Assembly: GCF_005222835.1 (NCBI RefSeq)
Contig: NZ_STGA01000011.1
Span: 1-64,000 of the forward strand
Source of the DNA: Rhizobium sp. FKY42
GTDB taxonomy: Bacteria; Pseudomonadota; Alphaproteobacteria; Rhizobiales; Rhizobiaceae
Direction of reading: 5' to 3'
Length of the DNA: 64,000 nt
The notes under the pieces are model-generated. The model was given only the letters and a program-made list of their open reading frames with translations, ran no database searches and was not told the origin of the DNA. The translations under genes were made by a program, and so were the position numbers. Shown piece by piece: positions 45,063 through 52,590 of this stretch. Within the stretch, counting starts at the first letter, position 1. Each line of letters starts with the position of its first letter.

Positions 45063-46346
45063 ATGTACAGGATGACGAACGTGCCGGACAGCAGTAGCAA
45101 TCTCGCGGCCCCAGCTTTGGGTGGAGAGCCTCAGCAGAAGATCTTGCGGGCCGGCTTTATCCCCTTGATGGATGCCTCTATCCTCATTGCCGCGGTGGAA
45201 ATGGGCTTTGCCTGGCGCGAGGGCCTTTCCATCGAATTGGTTCGGGATGTCTCCTGGGCAAATGTACGCGATCGTCTTGCTTTCCGGCAATTTGATATGG
45301 CCCATATGCTCTCTCCTATGCCGGTCGCGGCAAGCCTCGGGCTGGGCTCCAATCCATCGCCGACGATGACACCTTTCTCGCTTGGGAGAGGCGGCAATGC
45401 CATAACGCTTTCCACGCGTCTGTTCGAGCGGATGCAAGCCGTTGCTGGGCTGGGAGAAGACGCATCTGCCTTGGAAAACGCCCGGGCGCTTGCGGCGGTT
45501 CTCGCCGATATGCGTGATAGAGGCGAGAGCCCGCCGACACTGGGAATGACCTATCCGTTCTCGTCGCACAATTACGAGTTCCGCTACTGGCTGGCAGCAG
45601 GGGGCATCAATCCGGATCGTGACGTCAAAATGGTGGTCGTGCCGCCGCCGCTGACGTCAGACGCTCTGGAGGCTGGCGCGATCGATGGGTTCTGTGTTGG
45701 CGCACCCTGGAACATGGTCGCTTCCGAACGCGGGGTCGGGCGTATCGTTGCCGCCAAGCAGGATATCTGGCCTTCGGCACCGGAAAAGGTGATTGGTATG
45801 CGCCCGGAATGGGCAGAAGCCAACACAGACACTGTTTTGCGGCTGATCGTTGCACTGGATGCTGCTGCGCGATGGTGCGACGAGGCGGCAAACCACGCGC
45901 ATCTCGCGGAAATCCTGGCGGCTGACCGCTATATCGCGGCGCCCGTCGAAATCATCCGTCAGGTTCTGGCAGGCCGCTTCTCGCTGGATGCCAAGGGAAA
46001 TCGCCGCGTTATTCGAAACTATTTTACCTTCCACCAGCATGGCGCCAACATTCCGCAGCCGCGTCAGGCCCTCTGGATCTTCAGCCAGATGGTGCGTTGG
46101 GGCCAAACGCGGTTCTCCCAACAGGCCGCGGATGCTGCTGCATCGGCATTCCGGCCAGATCTCTACCGAGCCGCTTTGGGGCAGTTGGGCGGGCATGACG
46201 GTGACTTGGCGCCTGCAGGAAGCGAGCCCGACGATGTTTTTATGGACGGCAAAATTTTCGATCCGGCTGCCATCGAGGCTTACGTCAACAGCTTTGCAGT
46301 TCGGGCAGAGGAAAACGGTACGCTGCCGTCGGCGTTGGAAACCTGA
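45063..46346 (+). CDS. nasS: Nitrate/nitrite sensor NasS
   Basis: This 427-aa protein resembles the NrtA/CmpA nitrate-binding fold (RAGFIPLMDASILIAAVEMG, then DMAHMLSPMPVAASLG and GFCVGAPWNMVASERG) but lacks any signal peptide, so it should be cytoplasmic. That, and its place directly downstream of nasT, identifies it as NasS, which binds NasT in the absence of nitrate. Its start is 41 nt after the nasT stop. It ends 155 nt before the sigma-54 promoter of the structural operon. Confidence 0.88.
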   Translation: MYRMTNVPDSSSNLAAPALGGEPQQKILRAGFIPLMDASILIAAVEMGFAWREGLSIELVRDVSWANVRDRLAFRQFDMAHMLSPMPVAASLGLGSNPSPTMTPFSLGRGGNAITLSTRLFERMQAVAGLGEDASALENARALAAVLADMRDRGESPPTLGMTYPFSSHNYEFRYWLAAGGINPDRDVKMVVVPPPLTSDALEAGAIDGFCVGAPWNMVASERGVGRIVAAKQDIWPSAPEKVIGMRPEWAEANTDTVLRLIVALDAAARWCDEAANHAHLAEILAADRYIAAPVEIIRQVLAGRFSLDAKGNRRVIRNYFTFHQHGANIPQPRQALWIFSQMVRWGQTRFSQQAADAAASAFRPDLYRAALGQLGGHDGDLAPAGSEPDDVFMDGKIFDPAAIEAYVNSFAVRAEENGTLPSALET

Positions 46347-46500
46347 GCCCCGTACTTGCTGCGCCTGCTCAGAATGGCAGCAGCTGACCAAAGTCGACGC
46401 TTCCAAATTAGGCATACCACAGCGAGCCTAGTTTTAGATCGTCCATTCGAAACCAAAATTATTCCAACCTTTACAGCACTTTGCACTTCACCGCCAAAAC

Positions 46501-46515
46501 TGGCACGCAGCTTGC
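46501..46515 (+). promoter_or_regulatory. Sigma-54 promoter of the nitrate assimilation operon
   Basis: TGGCAC at 46501-46506 and TTGC at 46512-46515, separated by 5 nt, match the -24/-12 consensus of RpoN-dependent promoters. Transcription would start near 46526. RpoN promoters need an activator such as NtrC, so this operon probably answers to nitrogen limitation as well as nitrate. I see no convincing full NtrC site upstream. Confidence 0.8.
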
Positions 46516-46525
46516 AAAGCTAATA

Positions 46526-46670
46526 TCGCACCGGTCAATGGCGATCGGCAGGCAGATGAGCGTCCCACCGGACATCATACAGATCATCAGACAACGACGT
46601 CGCAGGCTTCCTTGCCGTCCGGCTCCTCCCGCCCGGATGCTGCATTCAAGCACGCGGCGTTTTTTCGTTT
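46526..46670 (+). promoter_or_regulatory. NasT-responsive attenuator leader with intrinsic terminator
   Basis: The 167-nt untranslated leader between the sigma-54 promoter and nrtA holds a hairpin with CCGGTC (46531-46536), loop AATGGC and GATCGG (46543-46548). The hexaloop has A at position 1 and G at position 4, the signature read by ANTAR proteins. A weaker hexaloop AACGAC, closed by GAC/GTC, lies at 46590-46601. CCGGAC (46568-46573) and GTCCGG (46617-46622) form a long-range stem. A terminator-like stem (CGCC at about 46630 with GGCG at 46656-46659, inner TGCT/AGCA) ends in six T at 46660-46665, just before nrtA. Confidence 0.72.
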
Positions 46671-46692
46671 TGGCACTCCGTCACAGAGGGGA

Positions 46693-47994
46693 ATGAAAAA
46701 AATGACGAAGGCATCCGATACCGGCATCAGCCGCCGTACGATTTTGAAGACGTCTGCCACAGCCGCCTTGATTGGCGCAATCAAGACGGCATTCCCCTCC
46801 GGTGCTTTTGCCCAAGGGGCAGGCCCTGAAACAACCAAGGCGGTACTCGGCTTTATCGCATTGACCGATTCCGCGCCGCTGATCATCGCAAAGGAAAAGG
46901 GACTTTTCGCCAAGTACGGAATGCCGGATGTCGAGGTCGTCAAACAGGCCTCTTGGGGCACGACGCGAGATAATCTCGTTCTTGGGTCTGCAGGAAGCGG
47001 TATCGATGGGGCTCATATTCTGACGCCGATGCCCTATCTCATTTCTACCGGCAAAGTGACGCAGAACAACCAGCCCTTGCCCATGGTTATCCTGTCGCGT
47101 CTCAACCTTGATGCTCAGGCTATTTCCGTCGGTTCCGCCTATGCGGACCTCAAGGTCGGTCTCGATTCAGGAGCGCTTAAGGAAGCCTTCGCCAAGAAGA
47201 AGGCGGCAGGCACGCCTGCCAAGGTCGCCATGACCTTCCCCGGTGGCACGCATGACCTCTGGATCCGTTACTGGCTGGCCGCCGGCGGTATCGATCCGGA
47301 CAAGGATGTGGAGACGATCGTCGTGCCGCCGCCGCAGATGGTGGCAAACATGAAGGTTGGCACCATGGACTGTTTCTGCGTGGGCGAGCCGTGGAACGAG
47401 CAGCTGGTCAATCAGGGCATCGGCTACACGGCGGTCAACACCGCAGAGATCTGGAACAAGCATCCGGAAAAATCCTTCGCCATGCGCGCCGACTGGGTGG
47501 AGAAGAATCCGCGCGCCACAAAAGCCCTGCTGATGGCTGTTCTGGAAGCCGCGCAGTGGTGCGATGACATGAAGAACAAGGAAGAACTGGCCGAAATCGT
47601 TGGCAAGCGTAGCTGGTTCAACGTGCCGCCGAAGGACATTACAGACCGTATCAAGGGAAAATACAATTACGGCAATGGCAAACTGGTCGAAAACAGCCCG
47701 CACTTCATGAAGTTCTGGCGCGACCACGCCTCCTATCCCTACCAGAGCCATGATGCCTGGTTCCTGACGGAAGATATCCGCTGGGGCAAGTTCGAGCCGA
47801 CGCTCGATATCAAGGCGCTCGTTTCCAAGGTGAACCGTGAAGATCTGTGGCGCGATGCCGCCAAGGCGCTTGGTGTGACGGATATTCCTGCCTCGACGTC
47901 TCGAGGCAAGGAAACCTTCTTCGACGGCAAGGTCTTCGATCCGGAAAACCCGGCTGCCTACCTGAAGAGCCTCAGCATTTCCCGCATGGCTTGA
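46693..47994 (+). CDS. nrtA: Nitrate ABC transporter substrate-binding protein NrtA
   Basis: This 433-aa periplasmic nitrate/nitrite-binding protein has a twin-arginine signal (ISRRTILKTSATAALIGA, about residues 12-30) ending near SGAFAQG. Family stretches include LGFIALTDSAPLIIAKEKG, GAHILTPMPYLISTG and DCFCVGEPWNEQLVNQG. The ATG at 46693 follows AGAGGGGA; one at 46702 is possible. It is first in the structural operon and lies behind the attenuator. Confidence 0.94.
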   Translation: MKKMTKASDTGISRRTILKTSATAALIGAIKTAFPSGAFAQGAGPETTKAVLGFIALTDSAPLIIAKEKGLFAKYGMPDVEVVKQASWGTTRDNLVLGSAGSGIDGAHILTPMPYLISTGKVTQNNQPLPMVILSRLNLDAQAISVGSAYADLKVGLDSGALKEAFAKKKAAGTPAKVAMTFPGGTHDLWIRYWLAAGGIDPDKDVETIVVPPPQMVANMKVGTMDCFCVGEPWNEQLVNQGIGYTAVNTAEIWNKHPEKSFAMRADWVEKNPRATKALLMAVLEAAQWCDDMKNKEELAEIVGKRSWFNVPPKDITDRIKGKYNYGNGKLVENSPHFMKFWRDHASYPYQSHDAWFLTEDIRWGKFEPTLDIKALVSKVNREDLWRDAAKALGVTDIPASTSRGKETFFDGKVFDPENPAAYLKSLSISRMA

Positions 47995-48006
47995 GCCAAC
48001 CCGCTT

Positions 48007-48033
48007 CGAGGGCGCTGACTGCAAGCGCCCTCG
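48007..48033 (+). other. Intercistronic stem-loop after nrtA
   Basis: CGAGGGCGC (48007-48015) and GCGCCCTCG (48025-48033) form a 9-bp GC-rich stem with a 9-nt loop and no T-tract. Its position between a solute-binding gene and its permease suggests mRNA stabilisation that keeps NrtA in excess, as for the stem-loop at 20571-20623. Confidence 0.6.
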
Positions 48034-48062
48034 CACCCGGAATTCAACAAAGGAAAGCGGCC

Positions 48063-48959
48063 ATGTCCGTTACGCAACTGAACATCAAGGAAAGCAAGCA
48101 GGTGAGCCCGAAAGCACAGGTGGTTGCCTTCTCTCCTGCAAAGCCAAGGCGGTCGATTGTCTTAATGGCGACTGAGAAGGCTCGTCGTCTGACTGCGACT
48201 GTCCTGCCACCGCTTTTGACGCTTGCGCTTCTGGTGCTGGCCTGGGAGATCCTCTGTTCTTCGCCCACCTCAAGCCTGCCCGCACCCAGCCGTGTGTTGA
48301 GTGAAAGCTGGGAGTTGATCATTCATCCCTTCCATGTAGGGCAGGGGGTAGATCAGGGCATGTTCTGGCACATCGCCGCCAGCCTTCAGCGTGTCGCACT
48401 GGGCTATGCGCTGGCCGCCATCGCTGGCATCGCGCTCGGAGTTCTCGTCGGTCAGAGCCAGTGGGCCATGCGCGGTCTGGACCCGATTTTCCAGATCCTG
48501 CGTACGGTGCCGCCGCTTGCCTGGCTGCCACTGTCGCTTGCCGCCTTCCGTGATGGCAATCCCTCGGCCATCTTCGTGATCTTCATCACGGCAATCTGGC
48601 CGGTCATCATCAATACGGCTGTGGGCATCCGCAACATCCCGCAGGATTACCAGAACGTCGCCAAGGTGCTGCGCCTCAACGGCTTCGAGTATTTCGGCAA
48701 GATCATGCTGCCTGCCGCAGCCCCCTACATCTTCACCGGCCTGCGTATCGGCATCGGCCTCTCCTGGCTTGCTATCGTTGCGGCGGAAATGCTGATCGGC
48801 GGCGTCGGCATCGGCTTCTTCATCTGGGATGCTTGGAACTCGTCGCTCATCAGCGACATCATCGTGGCGCTTGTCTATGTCGGCGTCGTCGGTTTCCTGC
48901 TCGACCGCCTCATTGCTTTCGTCGGGCGCCTCGTCACCCGTGGCACTGCCAACGCCTGA
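48063..48959 (+). CDS. nrtB: Nitrate ABC transporter permease NrtB
   Basis: This 298-aa inner-membrane permease of the NrtB/SsuC/TauC class has a cytoplasmic N terminus of about 50 residues, then membrane segments starting with LLTLALLVLAWEIL. The EAA-like loop reads NVAKVLRLNGFEYFGKIMLP (about residue 195). It starts at the ATG at 48063. Together with NrtA and NrtD it imports nitrate. Confidence 0.93.
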   Translation: MSVTQLNIKESKQVSPKAQVVAFSPAKPRRSIVLMATEKARRLTATVLPPLLTLALLVLAWEILCSSPTSSLPAPSRVLSESWELIIHPFHVGQGVDQGMFWHIAASLQRVALGYALAAIAGIALGVLVGQSQWAMRGLDPIFQILRTVPPLAWLPLSLAAFRDGNPSAIFVIFITAIWPVIINTAVGIRNIPQDYQNVAKVLRLNGFEYFGKIMLPAAAPYIFTGLRIGIGLSWLAIVAAEMLIGGVGIGFFIWDAWNSSLISDIIVALVYVGVVGFLLDRLIAFVGRLVTRGTANA

Positions 48960-48971
48960 AGGATCACGACC

Positions 48972-49772
48972 ATGGCACAATCCTATCTTTCGCTGGAATT
49001 CATCGACAAGACCTTCGAGCGCAACGGTACCAAAAGCGAAGTGCTGAAGCAGGTCTCGCTCGGCGTCGACAAGGGTGAGTTCGTTTCCATCATTGGCCAT
49101 TCCGGCTGCGGCAAGTCCACGGTGCTCAACATCATCGCCGGACTGATCGACGCCACATCCGGTGCCGTTTTCCTGGATGGAAAGCACGTTGACGCCCCCG
49201 GTCCGGAGCGCGCGGTTGTGTTCCAGAACCATTCGCTTCTGCCTTGGCTCACCGTCTACGAGAACATCAACCTTGCTGTCTCCAAGGTCTTTCGCGGCAA
49301 GAAGAATAAAGCCGAGCAGCACGACTGGGTGATGCACAATCTCGATCTGGTGCAGATGGCGCATGCGAAGGACAAGCGTCCGGCGGAAATTTCCGGCGGC
49401 ATGAAGCAGCGCGTTGGCATTGCCCGCGCCCTTGCGATGGAACCCAAGGTCTTGCTGCTCGATGAGCCTTTCGGTGCGCTCGATGCGCTGACCCGCGCCC
49501 ATTTGCAGGATGCGGTGATGGAGATCCATGCGCGCCTCGGCAACACCATGATCATGATCACACACGATGTGGACGAGGCGGTTCTTCTGTCCGACCGCAT
49601 CGTCATGATGACCAATGGTCCGGCAGCAAAAATTGGCGAGGTGCTGGAGGTTCCGATTGCCAGACCCCGAAACCGCATCGAGCTTGCCTCAGACCGCACC
49701 TATCTCAAGTGCCGCGAGGCCGTGTTGAAATTCCTCTACGAGCGTCATCGCTTCGTGGAAGCGGCGGAGTAA
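48972..49772 (+). CDS. nrtD: Nitrate ABC transporter ATP-binding protein NrtD
   Basis: This 266-aa ATPase has Walker A GHSGCGKST (about residue 42), Q-loop VVFQNHSLLPWLTV, signature ISGGMKQRVGIARA, Walker B VLLLDEPFGALDALT and H-loop ITHDVDEAVLLSD. It is the short, single-domain NrtD form, without the extra binding-protein domain found in cyanobacterial NrtC. Five nt separate it from nirB. Confidence 0.94.
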   Translation: MAQSYLSLEFIDKTFERNGTKSEVLKQVSLGVDKGEFVSIIGHSGCGKSTVLNIIAGLIDATSGAVFLDGKHVDAPGPERAVVFQNHSLLPWLTVYENINLAVSKVFRGKKNKAEQHDWVMHNLDLVQMAHAKDKRPAEISGGMKQRVGIARALAMEPKVLLLDEPFGALDALTRAHLQDAVMEIHARLGNTMIMITHDVDEAVLLSDRIVMMTNGPAAKIGEVLEVPIARPRNRIELASDRTYLKCREAVLKFLYERHRFVEAAE

Positions 49773-49777
49773 GCGAG

Positions 49778-52228
49778 ATGGTCCAGAAACTCGTCATCAT
49801 TGGCAATGGCATGGCGCCGGGCCGCATGCTGGAGCATCTCTTCGAGCAGGCACCGGTGGCCTACGAGGTCACCATCTTCAACGCCGAACCCCGCGTCAAT
49901 TATGACCGGATCATGCTTTCCCCGGTTTTGTCCGGTGAAAAGACCTACGAAGACATCATCATTCACGGTGATGCCTGGTACGAAATGCATGGAGTGACGC
50001 TGCATCGTGGCGACAGGATCGTGGAGATCGACCGCGTAAAGCGCACCGTGACCTCGGAAAAGGGCGTCGTCGCAGAATATGACCGGCTGATCATCGCAAC
50101 CGGCTCAAATCCTTTCATCATTCCGGTGCCGGGCAAGGATCTGAAGGGTGTGGTTGCCTATCGCGATCTGGATGATGTGGGTTCCATGCTTGCTGCTGCC
50201 GAGGCGGGAGGAGACGCCATCGTGATTGGCGGCGGGCTGCTGGGCCTTGAGGCCGCGGCGGGCCTCAAGGCTCGCGGCATGAACGTAACCGTTTTGCATG
50301 TGATGCCGAGCCTGATGGAGCGGCAGCTTGACCCGGCTGCCGGATATCTTCTGCAGAAGGCGCTAGAGGATCGCGGTATTCATATTGTCTGCAAGGCAAA
50401 TACCAGGGCGATCCTCGGGGAGGACAAGGTAGAGGCCGTAGAACTCGAGGATGGCCGGATTATTCCCGCTTCCATCGTGGTGATGGCGGTCGGCATCCGT
50501 CCCAATGTTCAGCTGGCGAAGGATGCAGGCCTCGCGGTCAATCGCGGCATTGTTGTCGATGACGGCATGATGACCTCTGATGGACACATTATGGCGCTTG
50601 GTGAATGTGCGGAAGTTGGCGGCCAGGTCTACGGTCTCGTTGCTCCTCTCTATGAAATGGCCCGCATTGCCGCCTCGCATCTGGCAGGCGATAGAACGCC
50701 GGCTTTCGTTCATTCCGACACCCCGACGAAGCTCAAGGTCACCGGCATTGATCTCTATTCACTGGGGGACTTTGCCGAAGGGCCGGACCGCGAGGAAATC
50801 GTCCTGCGTGATGCCGCGACTGGCATCTACAAGCGGCTGGTCATCAAGGAAAACCGCATCATCGGCACCGTGCTTTACGGTGAAACGGCGGATGGCGCCT
50901 GGTTCAATGATCTCAAGAAGAAGCAGACCGACATTTCCGAGATGCGCGATACCCTTATTTTCGGCCAGGCCTATCAGGGAGGGTCTCCGCTGGACCCTAT
51001 GGCGGCCGTTGCAGCCTTGCCGGATGATGCGGAAATCTGCGGCTGCAACGGCGTTTGCAAGGGTAAAATCACCTCGACGATTACGGGTAAAGGGCTGACC
51101 TCACTGGATGAGGTGCGCGCCCACACTAAGGCTTCCGCCTCTTGCGGTTCCTGTACCGGGCTGGTCGAACAACTGATGACCCTGACGCTGGGCGACAAGT
51201 ACAATCCTGCAGCCGTTACGCCGATGTGTACCTGTACGGACCTTGGCCATGACGATGTGCGCCGTTTGATCAAGGCGAAGGGCCTGAAGAGTATTCCTGC
51301 CGTCATGCAGGAACTGGAATGGAAGACCTCCTGCGGCTGCGCCAAATGCCGTCCAGCGCTGAACTACTATCTCGTCTGCGATTGGCCGGATGAATATGCG
51401 GACGACTATCAGTCCCGTTTCATCAATGAGCGGGTTCACGCCAATATCCAAAAGGATGGCACTTACTCCGTCGTTCCCCGCATGTGGGGGGGCGTCACGA
51501 ACGCGAAGGAATTGCGCGCCATCGCCGACGTGGTCGACAAGTTCCAGATCCCCATGGTGAAAGTGACTGGCGGCCAGCGTATCGATCTGCTTGGGGTCGA
51601 AAAGGAAGACCTGCCCGCCGTCTGGGCCGATCTCGGTCAGGCCGGTTTCATATCCGGTCAGGCCTATGCCAAAGGTTTGCGCACCGTCAAAACCTGCGTC
51701 GGGTCTGACTGGTGCCGCTTCGGCACGCAGGATTCCACCGGCCTCGGTATCCGCATCGAGAAGTTCATGTGGGGCTCGTGGACACCGGCCAAGCTGAAGC
51801 TTGCAGTCTCGGGCTGTCCGAGAAACTGCGCCGAAGCCACATGCAAGGATATCGGCGTGATCTGCGTCGATTCCGGCTTCGAGATCCATTTTGCCGGCGC
51901 CGCCGGTCTCGACATCAAAGGCACGGATGTTCTGGGTCTGGTAAAGACCGAGGACGAGGCGCTGGAAGTGATCGTGGCGTTGACCCAGATGTATCGCGAA
52001 CAGGGTCGATATCTGGAGCGCATCTATAAATGGGCGAAACGGGTCGGCCATGACGAGATCAGGCAGCAGATTCTGCACGATACCGAACGGCGCAAGGCCT
52101 ATTACGACCGCTTTGTCTTCAGCCAGCAATTCGCGCAGGTCGATCCATGGTCGGAGCGTGTTTCCGGTAAGGACAAACACGAGTTCAAACCCATGGCAAG
52201 CGTCGGTTATGGCGAAGCTGCCGAGTGA
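49778..52228 (+). CDS. nirB: Assimilatory nitrite reductase large subunit NirB
   Basis: This 816-aa enzyme reduces nitrite to ammonium with NADH. An N-terminal FAD/NADH oxidoreductase region (LVIIGNGMAPGRMLE, and AIVIGGGLLGLEAAAGL) is followed by a BFD-like [2Fe-2S] domain (CGCNGVCKGKI, then CGSCTG) and a second such Cys cluster (SCGCAKCRP). The siroheme/[4Fe-4S] domain ends with CVGSDWCRFG and SGCPRNCAEATCKDIG. All cofactor ligands appear intact. The start at 49778 lies just after nrtD. Confidence 0.96.
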   Translation: MVQKLVIIGNGMAPGRMLEHLFEQAPVAYEVTIFNAEPRVNYDRIMLSPVLSGEKTYEDIIIHGDAWYEMHGVTLHRGDRIVEIDRVKRTVTSEKGVVAEYDRLIIATGSNPFIIPVPGKDLKGVVAYRDLDDVGSMLAAAEAGGDAIVIGGGLLGLEAAAGLKARGMNVTVLHVMPSLMERQLDPAAGYLLQKALEDRGIHIVCKANTRAILGEDKVEAVELEDGRIIPASIVVMAVGIRPNVQLAKDAGLAVNRGIVVDDGMMTSDGHIMALGECAEVGGQVYGLVAPLYEMARIAASHLAGDRTPAFVHSDTPTKLKVTGIDLYSLGDFAEGPDREEIVLRDAATGIYKRLVIKENRIIGTVLYGETADGAWFNDLKKKQTDISEMRDTLIFGQAYQGGSPLDPMAAVAALPDDAEICGCNGVCKGKITSTITGKGLTSLDEVRAHTKASASCGSCTGLVEQLMTLTLGDKYNPAAVTPMCTCTDLGHDDVRRLIKAKGLKSIPAVMQELEWKTSCGCAKCRPALNYYLVCDWPDEYADDYQSRFINERVHANIQKDGTYSVVPRMWGGVTNAKELRAIADVVDKFQIPMVKVTGGQRIDLLGVEKEDLPAVWADLGQAGFISGQAYAKGLRTVKTCVGSDWCRFGTQDSTGLGIRIEKFMWGSWTPAKLKLAVSGCPRNCAEATCKDIGVICVDSGFEIHFAGAAGLDIKGTDVLGLVKTEDEALEVIVALTQMYREQGRYLERIYKWAKRVGHDEIRQQILHDTERRKAYYDRFVFSQQFAQVDPWSERVSGKDKHEFKPMASVGYGEAAE

Positions 52229-52253
52229 TCTGGTTTATGAAAGGACCCATTCC

Positions 52254-52586
52254 ATGAACTGGAAAACGATAGGCCATATCGACGATATTCCACTGCGGGG
52301 CGCGCGTTGCATCAAGACGCCAGGCATGAACATCGCCGTATTTCGCACAAGCGAGAACGAGGTTTTTGCCATTGAAAACCGCTGCCCTCACAAGGCAGGC
52401 CCCCTGTCGGAGGGCATCGTGCACGGAAAAGCCGTTACCTGCCCGCTGCATAACTGGGTCATCTCGCTGGAAAACGGCATGGCGCAAGGTGCGGATGAGG
52501 GCGAAGTGCGCACCTTCGAACTTCGCAACGAAAATGGCGTTCTATCGATCCTTCTCGATCACCCCATGATGGTCGCGGCAGAGTAG
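52254..52586 (+). CDS. nirD: Nitrite reductase small subunit NirD (Rieske-type)
   Basis: This 110-aa partner of NirB has a Rieske-like fold. The cluster-binding sites appear as NRCPHKAGPL and CPLHNWVISL, keeping the CxH..CxxH spacing, so it may bind a [2Fe-2S] cluster; many NirD proteins have lost these residues. It starts at 52254 (MNWKTIGHID), 25 nt after nirB, and is followed by nasA after 4 nt. Confidence 0.94.
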   Translation: MNWKTIGHIDDIPLRGARCIKTPGMNIAVFRTSENEVFAIENRCPHKAGPLSEGIVHGKAVTCPLHNWVISLENGMAQGADEGEVRTFELRNENGVLSILLDHPMMVAAE

Positions 52587-52590
52587 GGGA

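Noticed and set aside
45063..46346. Reading nasS as a second periplasmic nitrate-binding protein
   Set aside because: The protein has no signal peptide and sits with nasT, which fits the cytoplasmic sensor NasS.
48270..49565. 431-aa minus-strand frame
   Set aside because: It is antisense to nrtB and nrtD, whose motifs are intact; its composition is that of a shadow frame.
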